Positions 36,784 through 45,772 of a DNA stretch of 64,000 nt are shown here, in pieces. This DNA comes from Saprospirales bacterium GYS_P2D (GTDB lineage: Bacteria; Bacteroidota; Bacteroidia; Chitinophagales; Saprospiraceae). Both the position numbers and the translations under genes were made by a program. Below the pieces are notes generated by a model. The model was not told the DNA's origin. It was given only the letters and a program-made list of their open reading frames with translations, and did no database searches. The stretch covers positions 1,058,100 through 1,122,099 of the forward strand of contig WUUP01000001.1 in the NCBI GenBank assembly GCA_009833045.1. The letters run 5' to 3'. Numbering within the stretch: the stretch's first letter is position 1; each line of letters opens with the position of its first letter.

Positions 36784-37437
36784 CTATTTGATCGCTAATA
36801 GCTCTACATCAAAGATCAATGTCGAGTATGGCGGGATCGCTGCACCAGCCCCTCTCGCTCCATATCCGAGCTCGTATGGGATGAATAGACGATACTTAGA
36901 TCCGACTGTCATCAGCTGTAGACCCTCAGTCCATCCTGGGATCACTCGATTGAGCGGGAAGCTGATCGGCTCTCCTCTATCTACTGAGCTGTCAAACATC
37001 TCTCCTGTGATCAACTGACCTACATAGTGTACTGTCACTGTGCTGCTGGCAGTAGGCTTAGCACCTCCATCGCCCTCTGCGATCACTTGATACTGGAGTC
37101 CGCTCTCCGTAGTGCTTACTTCTGGGCGCTTAGCATTCTCCTCGAGGTACTTTAGGCCGTCTTCTTTTACTTTGTCAAACATTTTGTCCTGTTGTGATTG
37201 AAAATATACATAGTTGATGCTGTCACTTTGGTTTTTAGTGATCAGCGTTTCTTGTTTTTCGAGTGTAGCCTGGAGTCCTTTGATGAAGCTATCATAGTCG
37301 ATATCCGATGCTCCCTGATTGGCCATGCGAGCTCCTACGCTCATGCCGAGACTATAGCTCGTCGTATCTACGCTATCCTGTGCGATCAGGCTGATCTGTA
37401 GTAGAGCGATGGCTATAGCCAAAATTGATTTTTTCAT
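36784..37437 (-). CDS. FKBP-type peptidyl-prolyl isomerase (Mip/FkpA-like)
   Basis: An exported prolyl isomerase of 217 residues. It has a signal peptide (MKKSILAIAIALLQISLIAQ). An N-terminal helical dimerisation region (about 25-105) includes SYSLGMSVGARMANQG and the following DYDSFIKGLQATL. The C-terminal FKBP domain (about 115-217) shows VTVHYVGQLITGEMFDSS, FPLNRVIPGWTEGLQLM, YRLFIPYELGYG and IPPYSTLIFDVELL. It probably assists folding in the periplasm. Length and layout match the Mip family. Confidence 0.96.
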   Translation of the reverse strand: MKKSILAIAIALLQISLIAQDSVDTTSYSLGMSVGARMANQGASDIDYDSFIKGLQATLEKQETLITKNQSDSINYVYFQSQQDKMFDKVKEDGLKYLEENAKRPEVSTTESGLQYQVIAEGDGGAKPTASSTVTVHYVGQLITGEMFDSSVDRGEPISFPLNRVIPGWTEGLQLMTVGSKYRLFIPYELGYGARGAGAAIPPYSTLIFDVELLAIK

Positions 37438-37509
37438 TGTGTTTATTCTATTGAGCTGCGAAAATATGGGATAGCAAGAAGGGCTGCATAAATTTTTTCT
37501 TAATTATGG

Positions 37510-37540
37510 TTTCCATAAGTATTAAAATGTATTAAATTTG
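37510..37540 (+). promoter_or_regulatory. Promoter of tRNA-Gln
   Basis: TTTC (37510-37513), 19 nt of spacer, then TAAATTTG (37533-37540), an exact match to the Bacteroidota -7 consensus TAnnTTTG. The predicted transcription start falls a few bases before the mature tRNA at 37552. Confidence 0.6.
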
Positions 37541-37551
37541 CGCCTCCAAAC

Positions 37552-37622
37552 TGACCCATGGTGTAATGGTAACACTACGGTTTTTGGTACCGTCATTCTA
37601 GGTTCGAGTCCTAGTGGGTCAA
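37552..37622 (+). tRNA. tRNA-Gln (anticodon TTG)
   Basis: A complete cloverleaf. The acceptor stem is TGACCCA (37552-37558) with TGGGTCA (37615-37621), and the discriminator base is A37622. The anticodon stem ACGGT/ACCGT encloses the loop TTTTGGT with anticodon TTG, read as glutamine. The T-arm is CTAGG-TTCGAGT-CCTAG. CCA is not encoded. It sits directly upstream of the CRISPR-Cas locus and may mark the edge of an acquired segment, although no attachment-site repeat was found. Confidence 0.97.
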
Positions 37623-37626
37623 CAAG

Positions 37627-37653
37627 AAGCTCAGCAATACGCTGGGCTTTTTT
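37627..37653 (+). terminator. Terminator of tRNA-Gln
   Basis: AAGCTCAGC (37627-37635) pairs with GCTGGGCTT (37641-37649) with one G-U pair and a 5-nt loop. A run of T residues to 37653 follows. Confidence 0.8.
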
Positions 37654-37900
37654 GGTTTTTAAGGTATAGAGATACGTACATCTCTGATGAGTCAATTCTC
37701 ACTTCATTCTATACTCTGAATACAAACACAATACTTATTTGAATTTTCTTAAATTGTGAATGCATCAACTTCGCATTCTAATGAGGGACTTATTTCATTC
37801 TAAGCTCAGCTTACTCTTTGTCAACAGCCATTACTATTGTCACCATATTTCTACGTGGTCGGTATCTATTTATTTATCGCAGGAGACAAGCAGCTTAGAA

Positions 37901-37929
37901 AAGAAAAAGGGCGAGATTTAACCCCACCC
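37901..37929 (-). terminator. tracrRNA terminator
   Basis: On the minus strand GGGTGGG (37929-37923) pairs with CTCGCCC (37915-37909), with two G-U pairs and a 7-nt loop. TTTTTCTT follows to 37901. Confidence 0.75.
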
Positions 37930-38000
37930 GTTAAGTTTTCACAACGGAATAATCCTTATTGTGATTGACTTCAAATTGTAATTACAAGGTACACTAAAAA
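37901..38000 (-). ncRNA. tracrRNA of the type II-C CRISPR locus
   Basis: Read on the minus strand, the sequence from about 37988 contains an anti-repeat. TACAATTTG followed by AAGTCAATCACAA is complementary to the crRNA repeat start (GTTGTGATTGGCTTTC then AAATTGTA) with one mismatch and one bulge over about 22 nt. Downstream come AAGGATTATTCC (short hairpin), CCGTT...AACGG, and a terminator. This order (anti-repeat, GGAUUAUUCC-like nexus, GC-rich terminator) is what is seen in Bacteroidota type II-C tracrRNAs. The 5' end is not precisely known; a 7-of-8 -7 element (TATTTTTC, 38017-38010) lies in the first codons of cas9. It is transcribed away from cas9. Confidence 0.88.
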
Positions 38001-38007
38001 ACGTTAT

Positions 38008-41000
38008 ATGAAAAATATTCTTGGTTTAGACATTGGGACTAATTCTATTGGATGGGCATTAATAGCCCATGACTTTGCTAACAAAGAGGGTAAAATATTA
38101 GGAATGGGTAGTCGAATACTGCCCATGGATCAAAAAGAGATCGGAGACTTCAATAGTGGAAAACTAAAATCTGCTGTATCAGAAAGAACAAGGTATCGTG
38201 GGGTCAGAAGATTGATAGAAAGAAGAAGACTAAGACGGAATCGTCTAATTAAAGTCCTTAAATCGGCCGGATTCATCAATCAAGATTACTCAATTAACAA
38301 TAAACGCTCTTTCGCATATACATTTGACAAAAACCGAAGGGAATTCAAGTTTCAAAGTTCTTATAAAGAAATGCTTTTTGAATTCAGAAAATATCACGGT
38401 TCTGAATTCAAAGTACCCCATGATTGGACTATATATTATCTCCGTAAAAAAGCCCTAACAGAAAAAATAACTAAAGAAGAATTAGCATGGGTAATAATGC
38501 AGTTTAATGCGAAGAGAGGCTACTATCAACTGCGGGGAGATAATACTACAGCAACAGCTTCTGGAAAGTATTTTGTATCTGATAAAGTGGTACGTGTAGA
38601 ACTGATAAGCAAAGGCCAATTTGAAATAGAACTGGACTCTGGAATAATCGGGGAATATAAGGCGAAAGAAAAACCAATGTGGGGAAATGATCGAGTAGAG
38701 TTCATAGTGACTGAACGTCAAACTAAAAGCGGATTTAAAGTAACCCTATCAACTCCAGGTGAAGATGACTGGACACTAAGAAAAAAGAAGTCAGAGCAAT
38801 CCATTAAAGAACAAAATAAAACAGTTGGTGCATACATTTACGACTCCTTGCTTCACGATCCTAAAATCAAGATAAGGGGCAAAGAAGTCCACACTATAGA
38901 TCGAGATTTTTACAAGACTGAACTTGATCAAATCTTATCTACTCAAGAAAAATATCACGACGAACTAAGTAGTCGAGAGATATTACGAACTGCGTCCACC
39001 GTACTATATAAAAACAATGAATCAAGACAGAAAGACTTATCTGCTCGATCCATGAAGTACTTGATCATAGAAGATATAATTTTCTATCAACGGCCACTGA
39101 AGTCCAAAAAGCACTTAATAGCTGACTGTAAATATGAAAAATACACCTATCGGAAAGGTGGACAGGTCTTTGAAAAACCAATAAAAGCGATTGCAAAATC
39201 GCATCCCCTATTTCAAGAGTTTAGGATCTGGAGCCTCATACACAATCTTAAGGTGTATAAACGAAACCATAGAGATGACCAAAATATACTGAGGATAGAT
39301 GTCGATTTTACTGAGTCAATTCTTACAAATGATATGAAATATCGCTTGTACTCATTATTTGATAACCTCAGTGAAGTAAGCGAAAAACAGATTTTGAAAT
39401 TGCTATCACTTGATATCAAAGAGTATAGAATAAACTATGAAGAAGGTGTAAAAATCAAAGGAAATGACACAAAAAGTACACTACTCAAGGCTCTCGTAAA
39501 GAAACAAAAAGAGGAATCAAAGAAAGAGTCAAAAAATGTAGCTCTTATCAAAGATATTGAGGACACTATATCTAAGCTCAACTCTCTTGATATACTAATA
39601 CCTATATGGCACGCTCTATACTCCATCGATAGTGACAATGAAGTCATCAATGCACTAAAACATCCCCAAATAGGCCTATCTCAACAGGTAGCAGAAATAA
39701 TAGCAAACAACGTAGACCCATTTCAAAAAGAATACGGAGCACTTTCAAAAAAAGCAATTGAAACCTTACTTAGCCTGATGCGATGTGGAGATGCTTGGTC
39801 ATCAGATGCGATAGCTCCTAAAGTGAAAAAACGGATAAATAAGATAATAGATGGAGAATGGGACGAAGAAATAGCTGACATAGTAAGAGATAAGCTCAAC
39901 AATAACTCTCTCAAAGAATACCAAAAGATTGAAGATTTCAGCGGTGTCCCTGAATGGCTGGCATCATATATCATATACGACCGGCACAGTGAGTATGCTG
40001 ATGTCGCTATCTATAATACTCCTGATGAAATCGATGTGCAGAAACTAATACCTCAGCATAGTCTACGAAATCCAACAGTAGAAAAAATACTACGAGAATC
40101 AATGCTCGTCGTGAGAGATATATGGAAAACATATGGCAAGCCAGATGAAATCCATGTAGAAATGGCTCGATCGCTAAAACTACCAAATGACAAAAGGAAT
40201 CAGCTAACTAATCGACGAAATGAAAACAGACGAACCAATGAGAGAGTAAAAGCTCTGCTACGTGAACTAAAAAATGAAAGCGAATATATCAACCCCTATA
40301 GTGTAGGGCAACAAGAAATGCTCAAACTCTATGAAGAAGGAGCTATATCTATACAAAGCGAAATAGATGACGATATAAAAGCAATAAGACGAAAAGATGA
40401 TCCTACCACAAGCGAACTCCAACGCTACAAACTTTGGCTCGATCAAAAATATATATCACCTTATACAGGCCAACCTATACCCTTATCCAGACTATTCTCG
40501 CCTGAGTATGAAATAGAGCACGTAATACCCAGAAGCCTATACTATGATAACTCTCTAAACAACAAAATAATCTGTGAAAGAGACGCTAATCAACTAAAAG
40601 ACAATAGAACGGCCTACAAGTTTGTCATCGAAGAAGGGGGCGCTATCCTAAAAAGCGGACATACTATACTACTCAAGGACGAATACGAAGCACTTGTGAA
40701 TAGAATGTTTTGGAAGAACAAACGAAAGTTACAAACATTGATGTCTTATGATGTGCCACAATCCTTCATAAGTAGTCAGCTCAACAATACAAGGTATATA
40801 TCCAAAAAACTAATCCAACTACTGGATCCGATAGTCCGTGATGAGAAGGACACAAATAACCAATCTCGCCATATCCTCCCTCTCGCAGGGGCCATCACTC
40901 ATCAGCTCAAAAGAGACTGGGGCCTACACGATATCTGGAAACAAATCTTAGCACCAAGATTCGAACGAATGAATGAAAAAACTCAAACTGAAGATTATTA

Positions 41001-42348
41001 TGAAAAGCGTAATGGGAAAATACATCTCTCAGGCAATGAAACCGAAATCAAAAGACTGGACCATCGTCATCATGCGCTGGATGCACTGATCATAGCCTGC
41101 ACGACCAGACATCATATACAGTATATCAGTAGTCTCAATAATCAAACAATCAAATACGAGCTGGAACCAAAAATAATCCGCAAGCGCCAACAAGGAGCTC
41201 AAAACAAAACCTTCATAAAACCATGGGCGTCAATCACTACAGATGCTAAGTCTGCTCTGGAAGATATCGTAGTATCATTCAAACAAAACATGCGAATAAT
41301 CAATAAAACCACAAACTACTATCAGAAATATGTCAAACAAGCTGATGACTCTCTAAAGAAACAGTATGTGAGACAGGCGAAATCTCAAAGCAACTGGTCA
41401 ATCCGAAAGCCACTACATAAGGACACTGTCTATGGAAGATCGAGCATCAAAGAATACAAAAAAGCTGTGCCTTTGTCTCGAGCACTCAATGATATAGACA
41501 ATATCGCAAAAGGGATAATAAAAAAGGTAGTGAACAAAAGACTCAAGCAATGTAATAACGATATCAAAGCGCTGAAAAAAGATATCAAAAAGAACCCGCT
41601 CATGGTCCAAGGTCAGGCCATAGAGAAAGTAGATATGATAAAAGTGAGCGACGGATATGCCTCTGTTAGAAAATCAATTGATAGCTCATTTAGTCAAAAG
41701 GTCATACAAAAGGTAATAGATCAAGATACCAGAAATAGACTTAGCCAGCACCTCAAAGAATATGGAAATGACCCAGCAGTTGCTTTTTCGCCAAATGGAT
41801 TAGTTGAGTTTAATAAAAAACTTAAAACGCCTATGTACAAAGTAAAACTATATGAAGACATGGGTAAAAAGTTTGCCATCCATGACGAAGTAGACCTAAA
41901 CCCCAAATATGTTGAGGCCCAAAAGGGAACAAACCTATTCTTCGTAATATATGTCAATAACGAAACACAAGAATATCTGATCACGAAAGACTCATCCATC
42001 CCTTTATATCAGGTGATATACGCTATGAAAAATGGCCAAGATATAGCTCCACCAGTCGAAAATCATTCTTGGTTTACGCTATCTCCATTAGACTTAGTAT
42101 ATGTGCCAGACGAAGGTGAAGATATCAATCTCCCTAATTCAATAGATACAGAGCGAATCTATAAGTGCGTATCTTTTACTAAACAACAAGCTTTTTTTAT
42201 TCAGCAAACCGTGGCGTCTCCAATAGTAGATAAAAAAGAGTTTTCTGCGCTGAATAAAGAAGAAAAGTCATGGGACAATATAATGATCAAACGCCACTGC
42301 GTGAAACTGAAAGTAGACCGCCTCGGCAGAATATCTCAGGGGGCATGA
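38008..42348 (+). CDS. cas9: Cas9 endonuclease, type II-C
   Basis: RNA-guided DNA endonuclease of 1446 residues, within the range of long Bacteroidota type II-C proteins. RuvC-I is LGLDIGTNSIGWAL with catalytic Asp8. The arginine-rich bridge helix is RRLIERRRLRRNRLIK near 68-83. RuvC-II has Glu near 717 in EIHVEMARS. The HNH domain shows YEIEHVIPRSLYYDNSLNNK with His838, preceded by LDQKYISPYTGQPI. RuvC-III is LDHRHHALDALIIA with His near 1022 and Asp1025. All catalytic positions are present, so it should be active. The PAM cannot be deduced here. The gene is A+T-richer than flanking genes, and its stop overlaps the cas1 start by 4 bp. Confidence 0.98.
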   Translation: MKNILGLDIGTNSIGWALIAHDFANKEGKILGMGSRILPMDQKEIGDFNSGKLKSAVSERTRYRGVRRLIERRRLRRNRLIKVLKSAGFINQDYSINNKRSFAYTFDKNRREFKFQSSYKEMLFEFRKYHGSEFKVPHDWTIYYLRKKALTEKITKEELAWVIMQFNAKRGYYQLRGDNTTATASGKYFVSDKVVRVELISKGQFEIELDSGIIGEYKAKEKPMWGNDRVEFIVTERQTKSGFKVTLSTPGEDDWTLRKKKSEQSIKEQNKTVGAYIYDSLLHDPKIKIRGKEVHTIDRDFYKTELDQILSTQEKYHDELSSREILRTASTVLYKNNESRQKDLSARSMKYLIIEDIIFYQRPLKSKKHLIADCKYEKYTYRKGGQVFEKPIKAIAKSHPLFQEFRIWSLIHNLKVYKRNHRDDQNILRIDVDFTESILTNDMKYRLYSLFDNLSEVSEKQILKLLSLDIKEYRINYEEGVKIKGNDTKSTLLKALVKKQKEESKKESKNVALIKDIEDTISKLNSLDILIPIWHALYSIDSDNEVINALKHPQIGLSQQVAEIIANNVDPFQKEYGALSKKAIETLLSLMRCGDAWSSDAIAPKVKKRINKIIDGEWDEEIADIVRDKLNNNSLKEYQKIEDFSGVPEWLASYIIYDRHSEYADVAIYNTPDEIDVQKLIPQHSLRNPTVEKILRESMLVVRDIWKTYGKPDEIHVEMARSLKLPNDKRNQLTNRRNENRRTNERVKALLRELKNESEYINPYSVGQQEMLKLYEEGAISIQSEIDDDIKAIRRKDDPTTSELQRYKLWLDQKYISPYTGQPIPLSRLFSPEYEIEHVIPRSLYYDNSLNNKIICERDANQLKDNRTAYKFVIEEGGAILKSGHTILLKDEYEALVNRMFWKNKRKLQTLMSYDVPQSFISSQLNNTRYISKKLIQLLDPIVRDEKDTNNQSRHILPLAGAITHQLKRDWGLHDIWKQILAPRFERMNEKTQTEDYYEKRNGKIHLSGNETEIKRLDHRHHALDALIIACTTRHHIQYISSLNNQTIKYELEPKIIRKRQQGAQNKTFIKPWASITTDAKSALEDIVVSFKQNMRIINKTTNYYQKYVKQADDSLKKQYVRQAKSQSNWSIRKPLHKDTVYGRSSIKEYKKAVPLSRALNDIDNIAKGIIKKVVNKRLKQCNNDIKALKKDIKKNPLMVQGQAIEKVDMIKVSDGYASVRKSIDSSFSQKVIQKVIDQDTRNRLSQHLKEYGNDPAVAFSPNGLVEFNKKLKTPMYKVKLYEDMGKKFAIHDEVDLNPKYVEAQKGTNLFFVIYVNNETQEYLITKDSSIPLYQVIYAMKNGQDIAPPVENHSWFTLSPLDLVYVPDEGEDINLPNSIDTERIYKCVSFTKQQAFFIQQTVASPIVDKKEFSALNKEEKSWDNIMIKRHCVKLKVDRLGRISQGA

Positions 42349-43247
42349 TCAAACAAACTCTATACTTCAGCAACCCGGCGTACCTGAGCCTCAAGAATGA
42401 TCAGCTATGCATAAAAGTGAATCCCTCAAATAAAGACTCTCAAGAGGTAACACGACCTATAGAAGATATAGGTGTCATCATAATGGACCATGGCCAGATA
42501 ACGATCACCCATCAAGCTATCCGAGCTCTACAAAGAAACAAGTCTGCTATCATCAGCTGTGATGATAGCCACATGCCAGCTGGCCTCATGCTACCATTCA
42601 ACGCTAACAGCCTACAAAGCAAAGTGATGAAGACTCAGCTATCAGCAAGTCTGCCTCTGAATAAAAATCTATGGCAGCAAACTATAAAAGCCAAAATACA
42701 TAACCAAATAGCTGTACTCCGGTACTATGGTAAAAATACAAAGCGACTAAAGGTACTCGTAGAGCGTGTCCAGAGCGGTGATCCCAATAATATAGAAGGA
42801 CAGGCATCCGCATACTACTGGAAGACTCTTATCGATGGATTTGTACGTGACCAGTATGGAGACCCTCCTAACGGTATGCTCAACTATGGCTATGCCATCA
42901 TCCGATCCATGGTAGCTCGGGCTATTGTCGCATCGGGACTTCATCCCACCTTGGGTATTTTTCACAAAAATCAGTACAACGCCTACTGCCTGGCTGATGA
43001 TATCATGGAGCCCTATAGGCCATTTGTAGATGCCAAGGTATTATCCATATGCCATCAAAAGGAGAGTTTGGAAGGGTTTTTGAATAAAAATGACCGAGCA
43101 TCTATATTAAGTGTGATGACTGCTGATGCCAAATATGGCAATAAGAAAAGACCACTATATATCGGGCTCTCGATGACTACAGCATCATTAGTACAATGCT
43201 ATGAAGGAAAGAAAAGAAAGATACTATATCCAGAAATAATCAACTAA
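42345..43247 (+). CDS. cas1: Cas1 integrase
   Basis: The spacer-integration nuclease, acting as Cas1-Cas2. A frame from 42270 exists, but the ATG at 42345 is preferred. It overlaps the cas9 stop as ATGA and gives the normal 300-residue type II Cas1 starting MIKQTLYFSNPAYLSL. Metal-binding residues are Glu151 (EGQASAYYWK), His207 (GIFHKNQYN) and Glu222 in the LADDIMEPYRPFVD motif. With cas2 and no cas4 or csn2 nearby, the set is the minimal type II-C adaptation module. Confidence 0.97.
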   Translation: MIKQTLYFSNPAYLSLKNDQLCIKVNPSNKDSQEVTRPIEDIGVIIMDHGQITITHQAIRALQRNKSAIISCDDSHMPAGLMLPFNANSLQSKVMKTQLSASLPLNKNLWQQTIKAKIHNQIAVLRYYGKNTKRLKVLVERVQSGDPNNIEGQASAYYWKTLIDGFVRDQYGDPPNGMLNYGYAIIRSMVARAIVASGLHPTLGIFHKNQYNAYCLADDIMEPYRPFVDAKVLSICHQKESLEGFLNKNDRASILSVMTADAKYGNKKRPLYIGLSMTTASLVQCYEGKKRKILYPEIIN

Positions 43248-43256
43248 AATCTAAAG

Positions 43257-43598
43257 ATGCTAAGTCACACCAGAATCAACCAATATCGAACCATGTGGCT
43301 ATATGTATTTTTTGATCTACCGACTGAGAGCAAGCAAGAAGTTAAGGTAGCAAATCATTTCAGAAAATTTTTATTGAAGGATGGCTTTACCATGTTTCAA
43401 TATTCTATCTATCTGCGCAGCTGTGCGAGTCGAGAGAATGCACTCGTGCATGAACAACGAATCAAACGGATACTTCCTAAAAAAGGTAAAGTGGCAATAC
43501 TCACGGTGACTGATCGTCAATTTGGCAAAATGAAAATCTTTCATGGCAAAAAGAAAGAACCATTACCGATAATGAAAAACCAACTGGAGCTATTCTAA
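43257..43598 (+). CDS. cas2: Cas2
   Basis: Structural partner of Cas1 in spacer acquisition. The 113 residues show the ferredoxin-like start [20 protein letters not shown] (the Met at residue 13 is a possible alternative start), then [20 protein letters not shown], and a C-terminal [19 protein letters not shown] typical of type II-C Cas2. It begins 9 bp after cas1. The CRISPR array starts 59 bp downstream and is read in the opposite direction. Confidence 0.96.
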   Translation: MLSHTRINQYRTMWLYVFFDLPTESKQEVKVANHFRKFLLKDGFTMFQYSIYLRSCASRENALVHEQRIKRILPKKGKVAILTVTDRQFGKMKIFHGKKKEPLPIMKNQLELF

Positions 43599-43657
43599 AA
43601 ATTCAATTTCTAAGTGCTTTCTTAAGCGGCTGAATTACAGCGCATTATGAGGGATAC

Positions 43658-45625
43658 GCTGTAATCAACTACACTTAAGATACAATTTGAAAGCCAATCA
43701 CAACCTATGAGAATCTTAATAACGATAGGGTGGTGCTGTAATCAACTACACTTAAGATACAATTTGAAAGCCAATCACAACAGACGTGGCTTAAGTTCCT
43801 ACTTGAGTCACGCTGTAATCAACTACACTTAAGATACAATTTGAAAGCCAATCACAACGTATAGGAATAGGATCACGATATGGAAAGAGCTGTAATCAAC
43901 TACACTTAAGATACAATTTGAAAGCCAATCACAACTATATGTCGTTGTAAGCCATCCGAGTTTGGCTGTAATCAACTACACTTAAGATACAATTTGAAAG
44001 CCAATCACAACTGATTGTACGGGTGCTTCTGGTTGACTTAAGCTGTAATCAACTACACTTAAGATACAATTTGAAAGCCAATCACAACGTATTAGTGTAG
44101 GCATACTTGAGCAATAAAGCTGTAATCAACTACACTTAAGATACAATTTGAAAGCCAATCACAACCAATATTCATGTATGATCTAAGAGTTTTTTGCTGT
44201 AATCAACTACACTTAAGATACAATTTGAAAGCCAATCACAACTGTAGGGAATGGAGGAAGTGTAAATGTCACGCTGTAATCAACTACACTTAAGATACAA
44301 TTTGAAAGCCAATCACAACATGCTGGCAATTTTGGGATAGGAACTACAGCTGTAATCAACTACACTTAAGATACAATTTGAAAGCCAATCAAAACCACCT
44401 TCAAAAATAGATAGCTACATTGCGTGCTGTAATCAACTACACTTAAGATACAATTTGAAAGCCAATCACAACGCCCTTTCTTGATGATCGTTTTCCAGAC
44501 TAGCTGTAATCAACTACACTTAAGATACAATTTGAAAGCCAATCAAAACAGTATTCAAAACTAAGTACCAGGAGAAAAAGCTGTAATCAACTACACTTAA
44601 GATACAATTTGAAAGCCAATCACAACAGTATTCAAAACTAAGTACCAGGAGAAAAAGCTGTAATCAACTACACTTAAGATACAATTTGAAAGCCAATCAC
44701 AACCGATCTCAGTAGATAGATACTCGATCATCGCTGTAATCAACTACACTTAAGATACAATTTGAAAGCCAATCACAACAGTTTAATATCACTTCCTATG
44801 AAGTACACAGCTGTAATCAACTACACTTAAGATACAATTTGAAAGCCAATCAAAACCACCTTCAAAAATAGATAGCTACATTGCGTGCTGTAATCAACTA
44901 CACTTAAGATACAATTTGAAAGCCAATCACAACGGCGAGCCGCCCCGGCATCTACCAGATTTTGCTGTAATCAACTACACTTAAGATACAATTTGAAAGC
45001 CAATCACAACAGCGGATAACAAGGTGGCTGATCCGTGGCGGCTGTAATCAACTACACTTAAGATACAATTTGAAAGCCAATCACAACTTGTGCGTGCGGA
45101 GCATTATCCGAAATTATGCTGTAATCAACTACACTTAAGATACAATTTGAAAGCCAATCACAACTAGCTCATTGGGATATAGTCAGGATTTTGTGCTGTA
45201 ATCAACTACACTTAAGATACAATTTGAAAGCCAATCACAACGGGATTATTATGGAATACCACAAACACCAAGCTGTAATCAACTACACTTAAGATACAAT
45301 TTGAAAGCCAATCACAACATAGTAGAGAAGAGGCCAGAAATAGAAGAGGCTGTAATCAACTACACTTAAGATACAATTTGAAAGCCAATCACAACCAGCC
45401 TATCATTTACGTTAATCCAATTATGCTGTAATCAACTACACTTAAGATACAATTTGAAAGCCAATCACAACAGTCGAAGTGATTAATGTATCAACACCTG
45501 CGCTGTAATCAACTACACTTAAGATACAATTTGAAAGCCAATCACAACTCAGAGCTTCATGGTCATCCACTACATCGAGCTGTAATCAACTACACTTAAG
45601 ATACAATTTGAAAGCCAATCACAAC
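43658..45625 (-). CRISPR. CRISPR array: 26 repeats of 47 bp, 25 spacers of 29-30 bp
   Basis: Plus-strand repeats begin GCTGTAATCAACTACACTTA, continue AGATACAATTTG and end AAAGCCAATCACAAC. The first starts at 43658 and the last at 45579. Spacers are 30 bp except four of 29 bp (at 43936, 44320, 44704 and 45396). Repeats 10, 12 and 16 (at 44349, 44503 and 44810) end AATCAAAAC instead of AATCACAAC; all others look identical. Two spacers occur twice: 44396 = 44857 and 44550 = 44627. Pairing with the tracrRNA requires crRNAs reading GTTGTGATTGGC on the minus strand, so the functional direction is from 45.6 kb towards cas2. Confidence 0.98.
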
Positions 45626-45772
45626 CTGCATATGTGTAAGTGTTTATGATGTAATCCCTCTCGCCTCCCCATTTATAGCTATTCTTTATCACAAATGTTA
45701 AAATTTCAATTTCATTTGGTATTCTGATAAGTGGCTAAATGTTAAATTGTGGCATTATCAACCATTAGCACA
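45626..45772 (-). promoter_or_regulatory. Probable CRISPR leader
   Basis: This 147-bp A+T-rich stretch lies at the upstream end of the array in the direction of crRNA transcription, and also before the IPTL-CTERM gene on the plus strand. On the minus strand it holds AACATTTG, a 7-of-8 match to the -7 element, about 75 bases before the first repeat. Promoter assignment is weak, and repeat-embedded promoters as in other type II-C arrays are an alternative. Confidence 0.45.

Noticed and set aside
37552-37660. tRNA-Gln as an integration site of a mobile island carrying the CRISPR locus
   Set aside because: No duplicated tRNA 3' end, integrase or mobility gene is seen in the window on either side of the locus.
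40500-40560. Glu in place of the usual Asp just before the HNH histidine (YEIEHVIPRS)
   Set aside because: As I recall, Glu at this position occurs in many Bacteroidota Cas9 proteins and the neighbouring His and Asn are intact, so it is not a sign of inactivation.
43599-43657. GCTGAATTACAGC just before the first repeat as a degenerate 27th repeat
   Set aside because: It resembles only the last ten bases of the repeat in the reverse orientation and forms a small hairpin. No 47-bp unit can be aligned.
42348-43658. A cas4 or csn2 gene expected in some type II loci
   Set aside because: The gap between cas2 and the array is 59 bp and holds no frame. The set cas9-cas1-cas2 is complete for subtype II-C.
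44320-44348. Self-targeting of the host fibre-like gene by spacer 9
   Set aside because: Comparing with the host GIGT-motif sites at 1.6-3.1 kb shows several mismatches in each, so no perfect protospacer is evident in the window.
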